DNA of 64,000 bases from Allolobophora icterica (Eukaryota; Annelida; Clitellata; Crassiclitellata; Lumbricidae), in NCBI GenBank assembly GCA_963556255.1, contig OY744606.1, forward strand, positions 69,143,935 to 69,207,934, read 5' to 3'. Under the pieces are notes generated by a model. It saw only the letters and a program-made list of their open reading frames with translations, searched no databases and was not told the origin of the DNA. Position numbers and translations under genes: made by a program. Below, piece by piece: positions 1-12,268 of the stretch; position 1 is the first letter of the stretch; each line of letters starts with the position of its first letter.

Positions 1-529
1 GTGTATATGTGCCCAAGACCTTGGATATTAGATTATTAGAGCAAATTATACATTTGTAAGCTGCAATTGTAAGGAACACCTGTGTATTTAAGCATCTCAT
101 ATCAATTGTTTCAATTTCTATTTACTGGGCGCTAAGTAATGTAGGCATCGATCAATGGTGCTGAGCTATCATGCGCTAAGAACTTGATCGAGGTTCCTAC
201 ATAGTAACATTTTAAACTGAAAGCAAATCTTCAAGTAATGACTGCAAAAGGCAAAGGTGTCGCAAGACATGGCTACTTCGCAGATATTACTCTATTACCA
301 ACTTACACAGCTTTGCAGCAGAGAATTGATGTCTTGATACACAGAATCACACTGGACTGTGATTTCCAGTTAAACCATTGCGCATAGTGTACATTCTAAG
401 ACAAGAGTAAGGTATTGTACCATTTATCTATATCTGTATCCGATTAGTCATAAATCAGTAGTTTTGTAGACGGACCAACAATGCCATAAAAGTCATTTGA
501 TATATTACCGGATATATCTTCCTACTTAC
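1..529. other. Intron of astacin paralog 1 (left edge)
   Basis: This is the intron downstream of the N-terminal exon at 530-724, reading on the minus strand. No exon, repeat or regulatory motif could be supported here. The gene continues off the window. Confidence 0.5.
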
Positions 530-724
530 TTTGTCGACCTCATCAAGGCCATATATCTGGATGAGCGTTTCTCTGAGCTGTTGGTACTTGCTCTTTGTTC
601 TTTGGCACATATCCGTTGGCATACCACGGCATTTCAACCAGTCTAACATCGTTCCTTCTTTTGGCTGCCAGATTCGACTATTCGTACTGTTGACTGTAGA
701 CTGTTCGTTTCTTAAACTCTTTGC
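530..724 (-). CDS. Astacin-family protease paralog 1, N-terminal (propeptide) exon
   Basis: The exon reads on the minus strand from a splice acceptor (ACAG at 728-725) to a GTAAGT donor at 529-524. Its open frame includes a CRGMPTDMCQRTKSKYQQLR stretch. The same exon type, with the matching CHGMPEDICEATRIKYSEL stretch, lies at 47985-48167 in front of recognisable astacin exons. The region is therefore probably the pro-segment just after the signal peptide of a secreted zinc protease. Identity rests on this paralogy, because the catalytic exons lie beyond the left edge. The first ATG in the frame lies inside the exon (about 649), but the frame is open back to the acceptor, so this is an internal exon rather than the first. 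Confidence 0.6.
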
Positions 725-2370
725 CTGTAATCATGTTTTGCATATATGAGCTACTTAATACTTACGTTGGGTATTCTTTATAAATTATTTCCACAAAAAA
801 AATTTAGATTAATAAAATAGTATTACTGATGCAGGCAGTTATTGCATTTATTCAGATCCACTTTGCGAAGAAATATTGATATCTTTTAAATTGCATCTCG
901 GTAGATCTGTCACATAGTAAATATTTTCAATGCCTTTTAGAAACTCGTTTCTTTAGGACGACAATACACTAAGGCTATGTCTTCGTACCTGACAAATGTG
1001 CAGACATGTTAACGCTATCAAGAGGTGTACAGCATTTCGAACTTTGAAACTGATCATCTCGAAACACAAGTTGCCTTTGATTCTCTGCGATCTTGGCCTT
1101 CAACTGCGAAAGAATTTACTTCAACTGTCGTTTTGTAGAATTGTTGTCACAGCCGATTACTTTCCTCTTTAGATTTCACTCCTGCGAAACATACGTTGAA
1201 TCTTTGTCGTTTTATGCTAATTTCGTGCGTTGATGCGCCTTATATAGAACCTCTTAAACTATGACAAGTTCCGATATGAATCCAAATTAAGTCGAAAGAC
1301 AGTCGTCACAGCAGTTAATTGTAACCTAGAAATTGACCTACAAAGTTAACGAAGGATGAGGAATCTGCTAATTGCCATTGTGTCCGGGTTATCAGTCATG
1401 TACTACTATAGTTTCAAAACTTGTGTTTCAGCAGAGCGCCCAGCAAACTCTGAGTGAATGAATTCATTGAGGTCTATTGAATGTTTGATGCGTTGGTAAA
1501 TAAATTATGAAACTACGCATTCCCCAATGTTAAGTCCTACGAACCAAACTATTCACGTGTGTTTATTTAAAGAAAACTCTAAAGGCCAGTCATGTATCTG
1601 TAGTTGTGATATTTTAGAGCAACTCAATATGAGCCAAACTCCACAAGTCGCGCATTATACACATTGCCGACACACACACACACAAACACAAACACACATA
1701 CACACACACGACCCATGTGATGACTATTCCAGCCTGTTCTACACTCTAGCGGGTCTCTTAACCCTGAATCAAACTACGCAAAGGGAAAATCCGAAACGTC
1801 ATCGAGTAACGTACTGTTCTTATGGTGCAATTAGTTGCATTGGCATAGCTAATTCTATAATGTCTCGGCAGCTACAGCTCACATATGGAGCGGAATACAT
1901 TACGTGGTGCTTCCTATTCGTTGATGAGTCCTTACTTAGGTGGGGATCATATGCGGATGATAAACCTATTAAGATGCACGTACGTGTCGTTCTGTCTTTC
2001 TGATACACGTCACGATTACCTATAGGCTACATAATTATACTGTAAGTGATCTAAGCTAATTAAATGACAATATACATATTGTAATGTATATTGTTCTTGT
2101 ACGCCCTATTACGCATTCAAACAGTTCGCGTAGGCCTTTATAGGACATGCTTATGGCTCGCTTGAAATGGATGAGCACTTGATTGGAGTCACGAAGCAAT
2201 ATTAAGTGAACGTTCGTCAGACATGTAAATTTGCAATATACACCGGAGCCATATGCCCACTGGCGGGACTAGGTTTTGCTAAATGGGGCCAAGGAGAGCC
2301 AAGAGCTTTTAAGAGGCCACAACTACCTTCAGTTCCAAAAACTGACTGATTCAGAAGTTTACAAGGCTGT
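725..2370. other. Upstream region of paralog 1 and intergenic space to gene 2
   Basis: No convincing exon was found. Short patches near 725-760 and 1130-1260 resemble the region upstream of the equivalent exon of gene 2 (48.17-48.65 kb), so the 5' region was duplicated with the gene. The 158-aa plus-strand ORF at 1527-2003 crosses a CA-repeat and looks non-coding. Confidence 0.4.
1671..1711. repeat. (CA)n microsatellite, interrupted
   Basis: An imperfect CA-dinucleotide run with occasional AAACA interruptions. Confidence 0.85.
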
Positions 2371-4199
2371 AAAATGTTCTAAACTGTACGCCGAATAATC
2401 GACAACTCCTCACACTTTTATTTCGGGTCGTATCGCAATTCTGACGACCTTCAGCCAAACACAATTTTACAACTGTTATAGCGAACCGTACAGAACCGCG
2501 CGATAGGAGGAGAGGGGTGAACATAGTGCTAAGTTATGCACTCTGTCGCAGTGGTCCTTATCCGGTTGCGGTGAACTGGGAAGAGTTCGATCGGGTGAGG
2601 CAGAATTTCCTTCGAGAATACAGGCAACTTCTACGAGGAAAACGAGGTCAGTAACTGGACCGAAGTCTACCCGGACTCGTACAGTTTCCTCCTAACCATA
2701 ACAAAATTTTGATGAATTTTTGGAGTCATAAGTAGCCTATGCTTTCACAATATTATTTATTTGTTTTGCCCGTGTCTTCGTGTTTTTTGCTTGTCCGTTA
2801 GTAGAAAGGTTAGTAGAGATAGCGCTATAGCTATACAGTACGTTATACCATTGTAAAACCTATGGAAGGAAACTCTTCGTCATTTAAAAATTGTCAACTG
2901 TGTTCGGTTAATCACTCGAGTTAATGCTTAGGGAAAAGAAATAAGGCAACAAAATGCAAATAAGTTTTTTAAACGCTGAGGGAGGATATTTTAAGTTAAA
3001 TGGGCTATACCAGTAAAGGTGTACGTGTCATGGCAATTAGTCGATGACTCGTAGATCAAAACTTGTAGACAAGTCTTTACATTTTGTCGTTAGGAAACAT
3101 TTATTTACCGAACCAAGCGATACATAGGCCTAGTGAACTAGACTAAATAGCAATATAAAAACAAAGGCTAAACAGCTATTATAGATTCTATGACATAATA
3201 TAATGCGATTTGAAGGCAACAGACATCTAACATACAAAATTTGCTAATGACTAAAGGAAAACGACTTAAACCATTAATTAAAATCCCGTAAACATATGGA
3301 ACTACTCTGCAATAAAAACTATGAAGAATATGCTTTGGATAAATTGAAACCAGTTCAAGAGCAGCTAGGTGACAGTACCATATTTGCAATTCAATCTTGA
3401 AACTTTAGCCTATCTCCGAATATAGCCTAACTAAAGCAGCGAATGACTTTAAAATTGTCAACCAAAAGAACCAAGACCTAAAACTAATAATGCGCAGTTT
3501 TAATAATCATTACACCATGCATTATGAGCCAACAGTTCACTCGAATAAAATGTAAGTAGAAGAAATTTTACATTGGTAACTTTGATCGAACTAATTAAGC
3601 GCTTTGAAATGAAGAAAACATTAATTTTAGTAAGCAGATCAATAAGTATGAGTTGGCTATAACGAGAAAGTGAAAGGAATGTAGATTTTAAGAATAATAG
3701 GAATAGGAATAATTGTAGAATGACGCTAATCACACAAAAAATGATCAAGAGTAAATAAGGGCGATTCACAGAAGAAAGTTTGTTATCCAAGCGGCAGTTC
3801 CATGTTCAGTCTATTTGTGAATGCATGAACCGGTGACTCGTATGGGATTCTAGTCTTATGTAGTGTCAACTACATATTAATAGTGTATACACTTAGTCTA
3901 GCCATTCGATCGAGAACGATACTCTAACACGTATGTATTTGTGCACGTATGATATAATAATATAATATACAATCAAAAGCGCTGCTCGTAGATTATATAT
4001 CATATAGCATCTTTCAGAACAGGGATAGCGAAGTTTATTTAAAAGACGTCACATGTATGCACACATATGTGAGCACATGCAGAAAGTCCAATAATTAAAT
4101 TACTCAGCCACCTCACACATCAGACCCTAAGCACAGTTACTCCAAAGTCATCTTTGGAAACAATGAAAACAGTAATAGGTACACATCGCAGTACTTTGT

Positions 4200-4640
4200 G
4201 TTATCTTTATGGTCGGTGTTGAAGTTGTAGTAGCAGTGCTGCGGTAGTAGTTAGTGTCGTCGATGCGGTCGACGTTGAAGTTATAATAGTTGAAGTAACA
4301 GTGGTAATTGATGTAGTCGTAGTGGTCGGTGTTGAAGTTGTAGTAGTTGAAGTAGCAATATTATTAAGTGTTGTCGTCTTGGTAGGTGTTGACGTTGTGG
4401 TGGTAGTTAGTGTCGTCGATGTGGTCGATGTTGAAGTTGTAGTAGCTGAAGTAGCAGTGACATAGTTGGTGTAGTCTTCGTGGTCAGTTTCGAAGCCTTA
4501 CGTGTTGAAGTAGGAGGAGTAGCTGATGTAGTTTTAGTGGTCGGTGTTGAAGCTGTAGTTGTAGTTGAAGTAGCAGCAGCAGTAGTCGTTTCAGTAGGGA
4601 ACGTTTTAGTTGAAGTGCTTCTGGTATCGACTGGTTCAAA
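4200..4640 (-). CDS. Astacin gene 2, Thr/Ser-rich tail exon
   Basis: On the minus strand the frame opening after an acceptor-like CCAG near 4640 reads DTRSTSTKTFPTETTTAAAT and continues with TTTTAS/PTTKTT repeats, a mucin-like O-glycosylation region. It follows the CUB exons, so the predicted protein ends in a Thr-rich stalk, as in sea-urchin blastula-type astacins where Thr-rich and CUB regions occur together. Beyond about 4420 the Thr frame is lost by a shift while the DNA repeat (GTAGTTGAAGTAGCAGT-like) continues. Either the exon ends there or a frameshift has occurred. The paralog is at 58410-58885. Confidence 0.5.
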
Positions 4641-5189
4641 TGTAAAAGGTAAACATAGATAACTGCTTCTGAAGAGACAATCACTGTACAGTGCATGCGG
4701 CGTATTGATAAATCTATTTATTGATACGCCGAACATACGCAATGTACATGTGAATGATTTGAGATATGAAATCAACGCCTTCTGCCAAGTAGTAAAATAA
4801 TGATCATTATTTTAAAAGATGCCTTTTAAACGCCACTAGGCCTACACGTTTATTTCCGGGGTGTTGTCGTTAACAATTTCTTATCATCAATGATTTTCTA
4901 AACTTAGTTTGATATGTCCAAGCTCAACCTACTTTAATTAAGTGAGAGGTGTTATGGTTCAAGGAGAGATATAATCTAATAAAACAACTAGCACATATAA
5001 ATCCTCATAGATCAGGGAAGTCGATGCATAATAGCATAAAGCTATTTCATACTTCAGCTTCAAAGGGCTGTGAAAGAACATTTGGCAAACGCGATTTTAT
5101 TTCTGACAGTATGATAGAAATAACTATCTGTTGGTCGAAAGAGACAACCTCTATTAGTCGAGGATTTGAATGAGACAGATAAAACTTAC

Positions 5190-5314
5190 TCGGCTTAACA
5201 ATTGCTTTAAAGCCACGCCAAGGATAACGACTGTTGAAGTTGCTTTGGAAGATGACCATCATTTCATTTGACTCACTAACTATGGTAACATCGGGTCGAC
5301 GGAAGCAACAAAAT
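5190..5314 (-). CDS. Astacin gene 2, CUB domain C-terminal-half exon
   Basis: The minus-strand exon lies between an acceptor (TTTTTGTACAG at 5325-5315) and a GTAAGT donor at 5189-5184. It encodes DVTIVSESNEMMVIFQSNF followed by a GFKAIVKP strand. This is the typical CUB C-terminal half, with a Ca-site-like SxSN-type segment and an F-x-S-N/D-x...F-x-A strand. CUB domains in astacins bind substrates or matrix partners outside the cell. The exon is duplicated nearly unchanged at 59449-59576, which suggests selection on the protein. It lies 3' of the CUB N-half exon at 10143-10255. Confidence 0.75.
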
Positions 5315-5877
5315 CTGTACAAAAACAAAACAATCAAGGAGAATTCTGATCCAAGGCTTTGGATTCTCTTCACACAGAAGTTCCCAGTAATATGCCTTAA
5401 GTCAGTTGTTTTAATGTGGATCATGTCTAAAATTGGGATTAATCTGTTTCATCCATCATAGTCTGGATTTTCTCGAACCTATCGGATTTGAGAGGGTTTC
5501 TCCAGCGGATAGCGATTTGTTTTTACGGTTTGATATAGAGCGGCCATCGATGACGTCTTGTGCAGTGTGAATACGGCGATATAGAAGCATGTATATTCGT
5601 TTATTAGAACAGTCTGACAGGGCGCAGAGAGTTAGGCCTACAGCAAATTACACATTTATAAACAGATAGCACGAGAAGACGTCAAAGCCGGTAGCAAGTT
5701 TTTGTCTTTTACTGTCGTTCATAGATAACTCTAAGGATGTAATTTCGGTCATCTTTAGTCGGTAGGGTGAAAGGGTGCAATCTTAGACGCAGGTAAAGCG
5801 ACTCCGCAGAACATGTGTGTGTTTCATTTCCTGTCACAGTCTTCAACAAACGCGTGTCAGCTTCTTCGGCCATCGTA

Positions 5878-6057
5878 GATCGGTAGGAAGTGCATTCGCT
5901 GCATTTTCCCCTCGATCGGTAGGAAGTGCATTCGCTGCATTTTCCCCTCGATCGGTAGGAAGTGCATTCACTGCATTTTCCCCTCGATCGGTAGGAAGTG
6001 CATTCACTGCATTTTCCCCTCGATCGGTAGGAAGTGCATTCACTGCATTTTCCCTTG
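5878..6057. repeat. 36-bp minisatellite, five units
   Basis: Five near-identical units begin GATCGGTAGGAAGTGCATTC and end in TTTTCCCCTC. The only variation is a G/A change (TTCGCTG or TTCACTG). Because 36 is a multiple of 3, both strands stay open (RSVGSAFTAFSP on plus), but this is a periodicity artefact rather than evidence of a gene. Confidence 0.95.
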
Positions 6058-6062
6058 TATTT

Positions 6063-7506
6063 TTATTTAATTAAGCCCCTCCAGGCAGACCATGCGTAGA
6101 GGAGACGCGAGATCGTCGCTGCCCCAGCGACGATTGCCAATGCCCCAGAGGACAAACCATGAGCCTTCAGGACCCTCAGGGCGTGAAGTGATCCGGAGCT
6201 AGATGGTAAAACCCTCTCAACATGCGATGTGGCACGGAGATCCCCTCTGAGGGTGACGCCAAGGACGGTCATCTCAGTGACCCGCTTCACACCTAGGAGC
6301 GGGGGTGGAAGGGTTGAAGAATTGGTCCGTCGGGCGACAATCATCTCTCTTGACTTACTAGCGTTCAACCTGAAATTGTTGTTTGTTGCCCATCGCGTTA
6401 TGGCCTCGAGCTCCTCATTGATCGTATCCCTCATTGAACTGGCGACGATGAGGTAAGGGTAAGTGTCATCGGCAAATTTATCGCTCTTATTTTGCTCATG
6501 GATGGGGAGGAGATCGGAGGCATTAACAATAAATGCGACAGTGCCAAACCAAGTCCATGGATGATGCTGGCGTTGATTGACGCAACAGCTGACAGTTGTC
6601 CTGCGAAGCGAGTTGAGTGCGACCTGTCCTGCAGGAAGTCTACCAACCAGTTACGTTATCCGGCAAGTCAGCGTGTGACAGATTTTGCGCGAGAACGGAG
6701 TGCCGGCCGGTGTCGAACGCCTTCGAAAAGTCAAGTGAGACGATGGCGGCATGGTCGTTATCCCTGAGGAGTCAGGGGACATGGTGGAGGATGGAAATAA
6801 GTGCCGCTGTAGTGGAGTCAGTGGGGAGGAAAATATACTGGTCGCTAGAAGATCAGACATGGGGAAGTGTGGATATATGGAGAGATGTAGGTGCGGACCA
6901 GTTCCCTCTCAACCATTCTTGAGAGGACCGGAACTATGGAGATCGGCCGATAATCTGATGGATTTTTAGGAGATTCGACCTTTGGTATCGAATGGATGAT
7001 GGTGGTATTCCACTGAGAGGGTACATTTGGAAAGCTGGAGAAGATGCGCTAGTCCAGCGGAGTAGACGCAGGAACCACGAGGGAAGACCGTCAACTCCGT
7101 CAGCAGTGTGGCGTAAGTGGTCGAGCAAGTGGAAGACTCGGTACTCTGACGTAAATTACCGGTTATCCGCCACAGTGTGTCGCCTTTCCAGTGATTCGTA
7201 ATGGTCGTCTGTTGATATCCGCGAAAAGTGGGCGTTGAATTCCGGCTCTGATGGTGCGCTCTCAGGATTCACGTCGGTTCTCCCCTTGGTGATCTTGTTT
7301 ACACTTTTCCACAGATCTTTGAGTCCTCCTAGAGGGTTCAAAGCTCTAAGCTGGGCTCGAGTTACAGGCTCAATGCATTTGCCGACCCTACGTGCGCATG
7401 TTGAGGCCTCTTCAGTGCGGCCTGCTCTCGTCAACCGATTCTTTCGTCGGAGAAGGTATTTAATCTCGGGTGTTATGAAGTGTGGATCGGCAGAGGTGAT
7501 GGTCAC
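6063..7506 (-). pseudogene. Decayed CR1/Jockey-like LINE, endonuclease-RT linker to RT C-terminus
   Basis: Minus-strand fragments in several frames match the order of a non-LTR retrotransposon ORF2. At 7506-7156 a linker segment includes DPHFITPEIKYLLRRKNRLT and FNAHFSRI. At about 7110-7050 there is an RT start (DGVDGLPSWFLRL). At 6646-6431 there is an RT middle with VDFLQDRSHSTRF. At 6434-6063 the C-terminal part includes LNASKSREMIV and VLGVTL. Multiple stops and shifts make it non-functional. A related fragment lies at 51254-51657. Confidence 0.7.
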
Positions 7507-7555
7507 TGTGCGCAGGGGGTAGAACTTGACCAGGCGCGGTAGAGCATCTTCATAA

Positions 7556-7797
7556 ATGTGGAGCGTGGTGGCTCAGTGGTAAGTTCGGCGCCTTGTGACC
7601 TGAGGGTTGCAGGTTCGAATCCCACTCTAGCCGCTGCGTACGGACCTTGGGCAAGTCCTTCACTCGCGATTGCTCGTGGCGCTTCGGCGTGAAAACTCCG
7701 ACACAGTATACCAATGGTGTAGTCGGGAACGCATCTGAGTAGTAGTAGACTTGAGGAGGCGCTATAGAAATATCCGAAATAAATAAATAAACAAAAA
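7556..7797 (+). mobile_element. tRNA-derived SINE with CORE-like middle
   Basis: A tRNA-like head carries an A box (TGGCTCAGTGG) and a B box (GGTTCGAATCC). The body contains ACCTTGGGCAAGTCCTTCAC, which resembles the CORE-SINE central segment. The 3' end (GAGGCGCTATAGAAAT, then AAATAAATAAATAAAC) matches the LINE tails in this window, implying shared retrotransposition machinery. A partial relative (GAGCAAGTCCTTCCCTCAC) is at about 46990-47040. Confidence 0.75.
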
Positions 7798-8159
7798 TGT
7801 TGGTTGAGACACTTTTCTCTCAGCACGAAATGTTCTTTTAATGAGCCGAAAAATACGAAATGCCAAGTATTTATTTATTTTTTAAAGAAAGTTCTATAGC
7901 GCCACTACATGAAATGATATACAACAGTTCTTACCTCCCGCCTTCAAGTCCCAGGTCTCTTTTGTACTTGATTTCAACCCAATGGAAGCAAAAATCCCAG
8001 CAGAAAAGTTGAAACTTTCCGTCAAACGTCAACTGCAGGTTGTAATGTTCTGGTGCCTGTTAAGAAAGCTTCATAACTCAAAAACATATAACGTTGGCAT
8101 TAATTTTGCTACGTTTAACGAGAATGGTGAGGATGAGATACAGCCAGAAAATAAATTTT

Positions 8160-9780
8160 GGTAAATCATTTTGTTATTTCCTTGTAAGGACGAATTCACA
8201 ACAATCCTGTCAACGTTAACAGCACTCAACGACCTACTTCTACAGGTCATTTCAAATCTTTTCTGGACATTGGATCATATTAGTCCAAGATTACTTTTGT
8301 TGTGTTTGCGCCTGAGTCAAGAGATCGTTTCGACGTCGAGACCAAACGGCTGAGGAGTTTCTACGATGTTCTACTTTCACACTTTTAAATGAGTTCATTT
8401 TCTTCTGACTGCAGTAACGTGCATGTTATCTTATCCACTTCTACGCCGGAAAGTTTTGATAGGCTACACGAACTCAGCTCATGTAATATTCTTGTCCTAT
8501 CTTATGGCACAGCTATCTGTTAGACAGCAATATTTACAACGCATGTGGAATGTCAAATTTAACCAACAGTGAGCCTGATTGCATGCCATAAAAAGAAAAC
8601 GCCAGGTGCCGTTGACAGCCACCTCCAAATGACATGATATACCAACCCCGTGACACCGTTGACGTAGAATGCTTTCCTTTCCTCGTTCTGCTCCTATGCC
8701 ATTCTCCGACAACTTTGAGCGCAATTTTGAGAACAGCTATAGTTCATTGTCGGAGACTCCGTTATTGATTAATTCGCTTTGCAATAATGTCGTGTGTATA
8801 CATATATAGGCCTAAAGATATATAGGCCTAACGCTTCAATGTGTTTACTATTCCAGGCGCTGGGATGACGATTGACCGTCAGCAGGCAGTATAGATATAA
8901 TATTAGTTGCTTAGTAAGGTGCTAAGAGGCTCACGTGCGACAGCGCGCGAAAGATTTGCTGATAGAGTTTGTTCTAAGTTTCTGAGAGTGTTGACTGTTC
9001 ATCATTAGAGCAATGATTGGCTTCAAATATCGTGTGTGAATTGCAAATAAAATATTGTGAAAACTATCTGGGCTGTGTTTTCATGAAATGACAGCCACGC
9101 TATACTTTTAATTGAACTACCTATAATTGAACTACCTATTAGTCCGCAAAGGTTCACCAGTCACTCTAATACAGAGTAAAACGGTGAGGCGACCTGACCG
9201 ACGTCTCTGATGAGCGTAGACTCGGATCCGACCTGGGCTGGTGAACCAAAGTCCTCCGTGCCCACCTTCTCGTGGTGCGGACCGTTAGTACCCTTCCTAG
9301 GAAGGGGAACGAACGGGCACGGCAGGCAAAACCAGGGGAAGGCAATGGCAAACCACCCCTGTTAACTTGCCAAGAGAATCGTCATGAGACACACCAAGCC
9401 AAAAACAATGGAGAGTGTTCACCATGACGATCGCTAGAGCTCCACGAGCTGACAGCACAAAAACAAGAACATACGTAGATATAGAGAAGTACAGAAAACA
9501 GTAAAGTTGGTGAAGATAGGAAAGACGACATTGACAGTGTCAATAGAAGAGAGCGTTGACAACCACCTTCACCAAAGTTTTCCAACATATCGCCATGCTG
9601 TTTAACCGGCTTGCCCTCCTGGATTTTAACCAAGCACAGAAACTGGCCAAATAATTTCGACAGTTCTTACCATCACTCATCACCATAATACAACATGCCC
9701 TGCGTATTAGTTCAATTCTAGGAATTACATCTTCTACGGCTCGACAGTGAGTGTTGAAGATCCACATGGTGATGCTCTTT
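8160..9780. other. Intronic sequence with a possible dispersed repeat
   Basis: No exon was recognised. The stretch at about 9160-9400 is GC-richer than its surroundings and contains GGAAGGCAATGGCAAACCAC, a motif common in dispersed SINE-like repeats, but no boundaries or promoter boxes could be set. The rest is unremarkable A/T-rich intron. Confidence 0.35.
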
Positions 9781-9785
9781 AAAGG

Positions 9786-9940
9786 CGCTTTACAAATAGT
9801 CATATACATACCTACATACTTGCTTGCATTCATACATGCATGCATGCATGCCTACATACATACATACATACATACATACATACATACATACATTCATACA
9901 TACATACATACATACATGTACATGCATACATACATAATAT
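9786..9940. repeat. (CATA)n microsatellite
   Basis: A long ACAT/ATAC tetranucleotide array with a TGCA-rich left part. The equivalent place in copy B (60410-60470) has TA, AAAC and ATAC runs, so the site is a shared and unstable microsatellite. Confidence 0.9.
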
Positions 9941-10142
9941 GAACAGATGTGATGTGATCAACTTCGTAAGTTCTAGTGTTTCCAATCGAACTTCTGGATA
10001 TTATAGCAAAACAGAGACAGGATGGTGATGATCACTTTATCATTGTTGTTCGCTTGTGTAATACAAATATTAAATGTCGTTGAGAAATTCGTATTCGGTT
10101 AAACTCTAGGTAAAAATGAGAGTCAGTTTATAGTCGGCCTAC

Positions 10143-10255
10143 CTTAAACCACCAACTGCATTCCTGGTGTGCAGAGTATCCTTTGTCGTCGTAACCTGGA
10201 GAGGTGATGACATGCTCTGTTCCAGGTTCTATGGTCAATTCACCTCCACAAATTG
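10143..10255 (-). CDS. Astacin gene 2, CUB domain N-terminal-half exon
   Basis: The minus-strand exon lies between an acceptor (TCCCAG at 10261-10256) and a GTAGGC donor at 10142-10137. It encodes CGGELTIEPGTEHVITSPGY and ends at CSWWFK. This is the classic CUB start: CGG, the SPGY turn, and the C-x-W strand pairing with the first Cys. It matches the exon at 60686-60798 with few changes (TIEPGTEH/TVEPGTEQ). The 27-kb transposon nest separates it from the preceding EGF exon at 38053-38184, so a functional transcript must splice across the whole nest. Confidence 0.85.
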
Positions 10256-10873
10256 CTGGGAAAAATTGACAATCATGCTATAAAATTGTTTCACATAACG
10301 GCTCTTAAAATGAGAAGGTTTTACCTTTATACTGTAGTCTGCACTCTGCACAAAAACAGAGCTCGCAAATTTACCTTAACCCGTCATAAAGCTCTTGTTT
10401 CACTTTTCAAGTAATCATAGTGGCATTTATGAGAATATTTCGACAGTTGTTTATGTCATATAGTTTATTCGAAAATTCCAACAAGAATCTGCATTACATG
10501 GCGACATCACAGACAGGATAACCGTAGTACATTAAAGTTTTGAAAATGGAGCTTTTCTATTAAGTGCAATAAGTTTTTAATAAGGGAACAACACTCATGC
10601 ATTCTCGATGTGAAAGCTTGAAACTGGATCAAAGACAATGATCAAACTGGAAGAAAAGGATCGCGATTTTATCTTTCGCTACCAAAAGTAAAAATTTTGT
10701 CCTTTGTGAGAATTTCGGACAGAATAGGCACATTTCGCAAACGACCGCCACTTAACACAAACATAAGTAGGGCCTGAAGGTGATTATCGAGTCCGAGAAG
10801 ACGTAGCCTATGCAACATAATCGTCACCAGATATGTACATGTTTTTGTGGAATGTCGATGGGACACGTGACCC

Positions 10874-10907
10874 GCGTATTTACAAAGCCCTGCATCGTCT
10901 GACGCAG
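10874..10907 (+). repeat. MULE-like element, left terminal inverted repeat
   Basis: Complementary to 37830-37863 with two mismatches. It starts 217 bp upstream of the transposase start codon. Confidence 0.85.
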
Positions 10908-11090
10908 CTCTCTAATACCGCGTTCCTATTCGCTGGAATTGGGTCATAATACGGAATCCTATTGGGCCGTAATACCGCCTTGCTATTGGGTAAAATTGGG
11001 TCGCTAACTTTTTCATAATTGTTGCCTTCTCATTCGATTCGCTAAATAATTTAAATATTATCGCCAAATACAGTTTTTAATGCATAAAAG

Positions 11091-11275
11091 ATGGGAGATG
11101 ACCAAATTACGTTGCCGCAAGGTTACGCTTATGCAAACAGCAAGGACGATGGTTGTAACACATCAATTCGCTGCAATTTGTTGTCATCGCAGGAGTGGTA
11201 TGACTGGGTTCAAATGTTCGAAAGTTCTGCATGTCAGAAGTTTATTGTGAAGCGAACACGCAACAACGTTGTTCG
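11091..11275 (+). CDS. MULE transposase exon 1
   Basis: The exon opens with an ATG (MGDDQITLPQGYAYANSKDD) and ends at a GTGAGT donor at 11276. The segment EWYDWVQMFESSACQKFIVKR is the start of the FAR1/FLYWCH-like N-terminal zinc-binding region common in animal MULE-derived proteins. The donor phase matches the next exon, whose first base completes an Arg codon. No upstream in-frame ATG is needed, and the left TIR lies just upstream as expected for a compact transposon. Confidence 0.7.
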
Positions 11276-11744
11276 GTGAGTGGTAGAACTGTAACGTATG
11301 TAAGAAATATGTACACTTCATTGACCAAGTGCACTCGGAAATTATATGTATTTATAGTGATAGTCTTATAGCAGTGGGCATGACATTACTAGATTGATTG
11401 ACAGTTACAAAGAGACACGGAGTGGAAGATGTCGCTGTTGTTACATAGCTACTGACCAAAGATAAACGATTCTAATTTACATCAAAACTATAATGTAGTC
11501 AGTGAACATTGAGAATTTTTTTAATGTTTGACTATGTATGTTATTAAATGAGGGAATGTTGAAGCATCCAATGTTTCAAATCTATCTATTGTTGTGTTCA
11601 ACATTTAGTCAGTACAAAGGAGGGCCAGATATGTAGCTAAATAAATCTCAGAATAACAGTAACAGTAATAAAATCGACATGTATTGTTCAGCACTGTCAA
11701 TTTATGAAGACCAGTTAATGCTAAGAATGTGCTTTGTCGTGCAG

Positions 11745-11910
11745 ATATGTATTTGGTCAAGATCTGGTGTGTCAGCACAGTACGCTCAATAAATCGGTGT
11801 CAGGAGATGGTCTTTATTCTAGTCGGTCTACTGGTTGTAAAGCATCAATCAGTGTCAAAATCAAACGTGTCAATAGAAACACTCGGCGACATGATTCGTT
11901 TCTCAAACAA
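11745..11910 (+). CDS. MULE transposase exon 2
   Basis: The exon lies between acceptor TCGTGCAG and a GTTAGT donor. It encodes YVFGQDLVCQHSTLNKS and continues with GCKASISVKIKRV. It contains C-x-H and C-x(n)-K-x-V-K spacing typical of the WRKY/GCM-like zinc finger that precedes a MULE transposase domain. The phase joins exons 1 and 3 in frame. Confidence 0.7.
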
Positions 11911-12268
11911 GTTAGTGTACAGTTTTCAGTAATGATTACTTGTAAAGATATAGGCACTGAAATAAAGTAGGTGAAACGTGAGCATTGTGATAACACAAAA
12001 CAACACTATATCACTATGTCTACATTACATGCGGTGGTTGTGCAGAAATGAAGCAGTTCATATTTCTGTCCTCGACAACAAGTGTCAATGCAGTTCCATT
12101 TTAGTTGAACGCCGACTTTGTAGTGGCTTGCTGGTGGAATTCTGAGCATGTCATGAACTTGCTGAAATATTTTTGAAACGTAATAGCTGGCATATGACTA
12201 AATTATAAGTTTAGGTTGAATGTGTGAGCAGTGAGAGGCGTGTGTGTACATTGTCATGTCTGTTGCAG

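Larger units (their letters stand above)
5543..7832. other. 2.3-kb insertion block specific to copy A
   Basis: Copy B runs straight from its GTTTCATATAGAGT match (about 59775) to TTTTAATGAACCGAG (about 59800). Copy A has about 2.3 kb between the same two points. The insertion holds a 36-bp minisatellite, a decayed LINE on the minus strand and a tRNA-derived SINE. Confidence 0.7.
2371..10873. repeat. Diverged duplicate block, copy A (matches 53.1-61.33 kb)
   Basis: The block is colinear with 53.1-61.33 kb. Matching pieces include 2380-3110 with 53.1-53.83 kb, 3170-4200 with 57.25-58.4 kb, 4200-5440 with 58.4-59.7 kb, 7840-8160 with 59.8-60.15 kb, and 9950-10873 with 60.47-61.33 kb. It carries the 3' exons of astacin gene 2 and their introns. 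Relative to copy B it gained about 2.3 kb at 5543-7832 and lacks the LINE found at 53.92-57.25 kb. The part at 2590-2700 is a damaged copy of the MAM-like segment at 53297-53430. Parts not listed separately are intron or 3'-flank with no further gene seen. Confidence 0.85.

Noticed and set aside
5817..6074. 85-aa repeat protein (SVGSAFTAFSPR units)
   Set aside because: The 36-bp minisatellite is a multiple of three, so all frames stay open; there is no conserved flank.
7556..7640. Possible tRNA gene
   Set aside because: A and B boxes are present, but the head cannot fold into a full cloverleaf and continues into a SINE body and tail.
9207..9214. CTGATGAG, the hammerhead ribozyme core
   Set aside because: No matching CGAAAC core or flanking helices could be drawn nearby.
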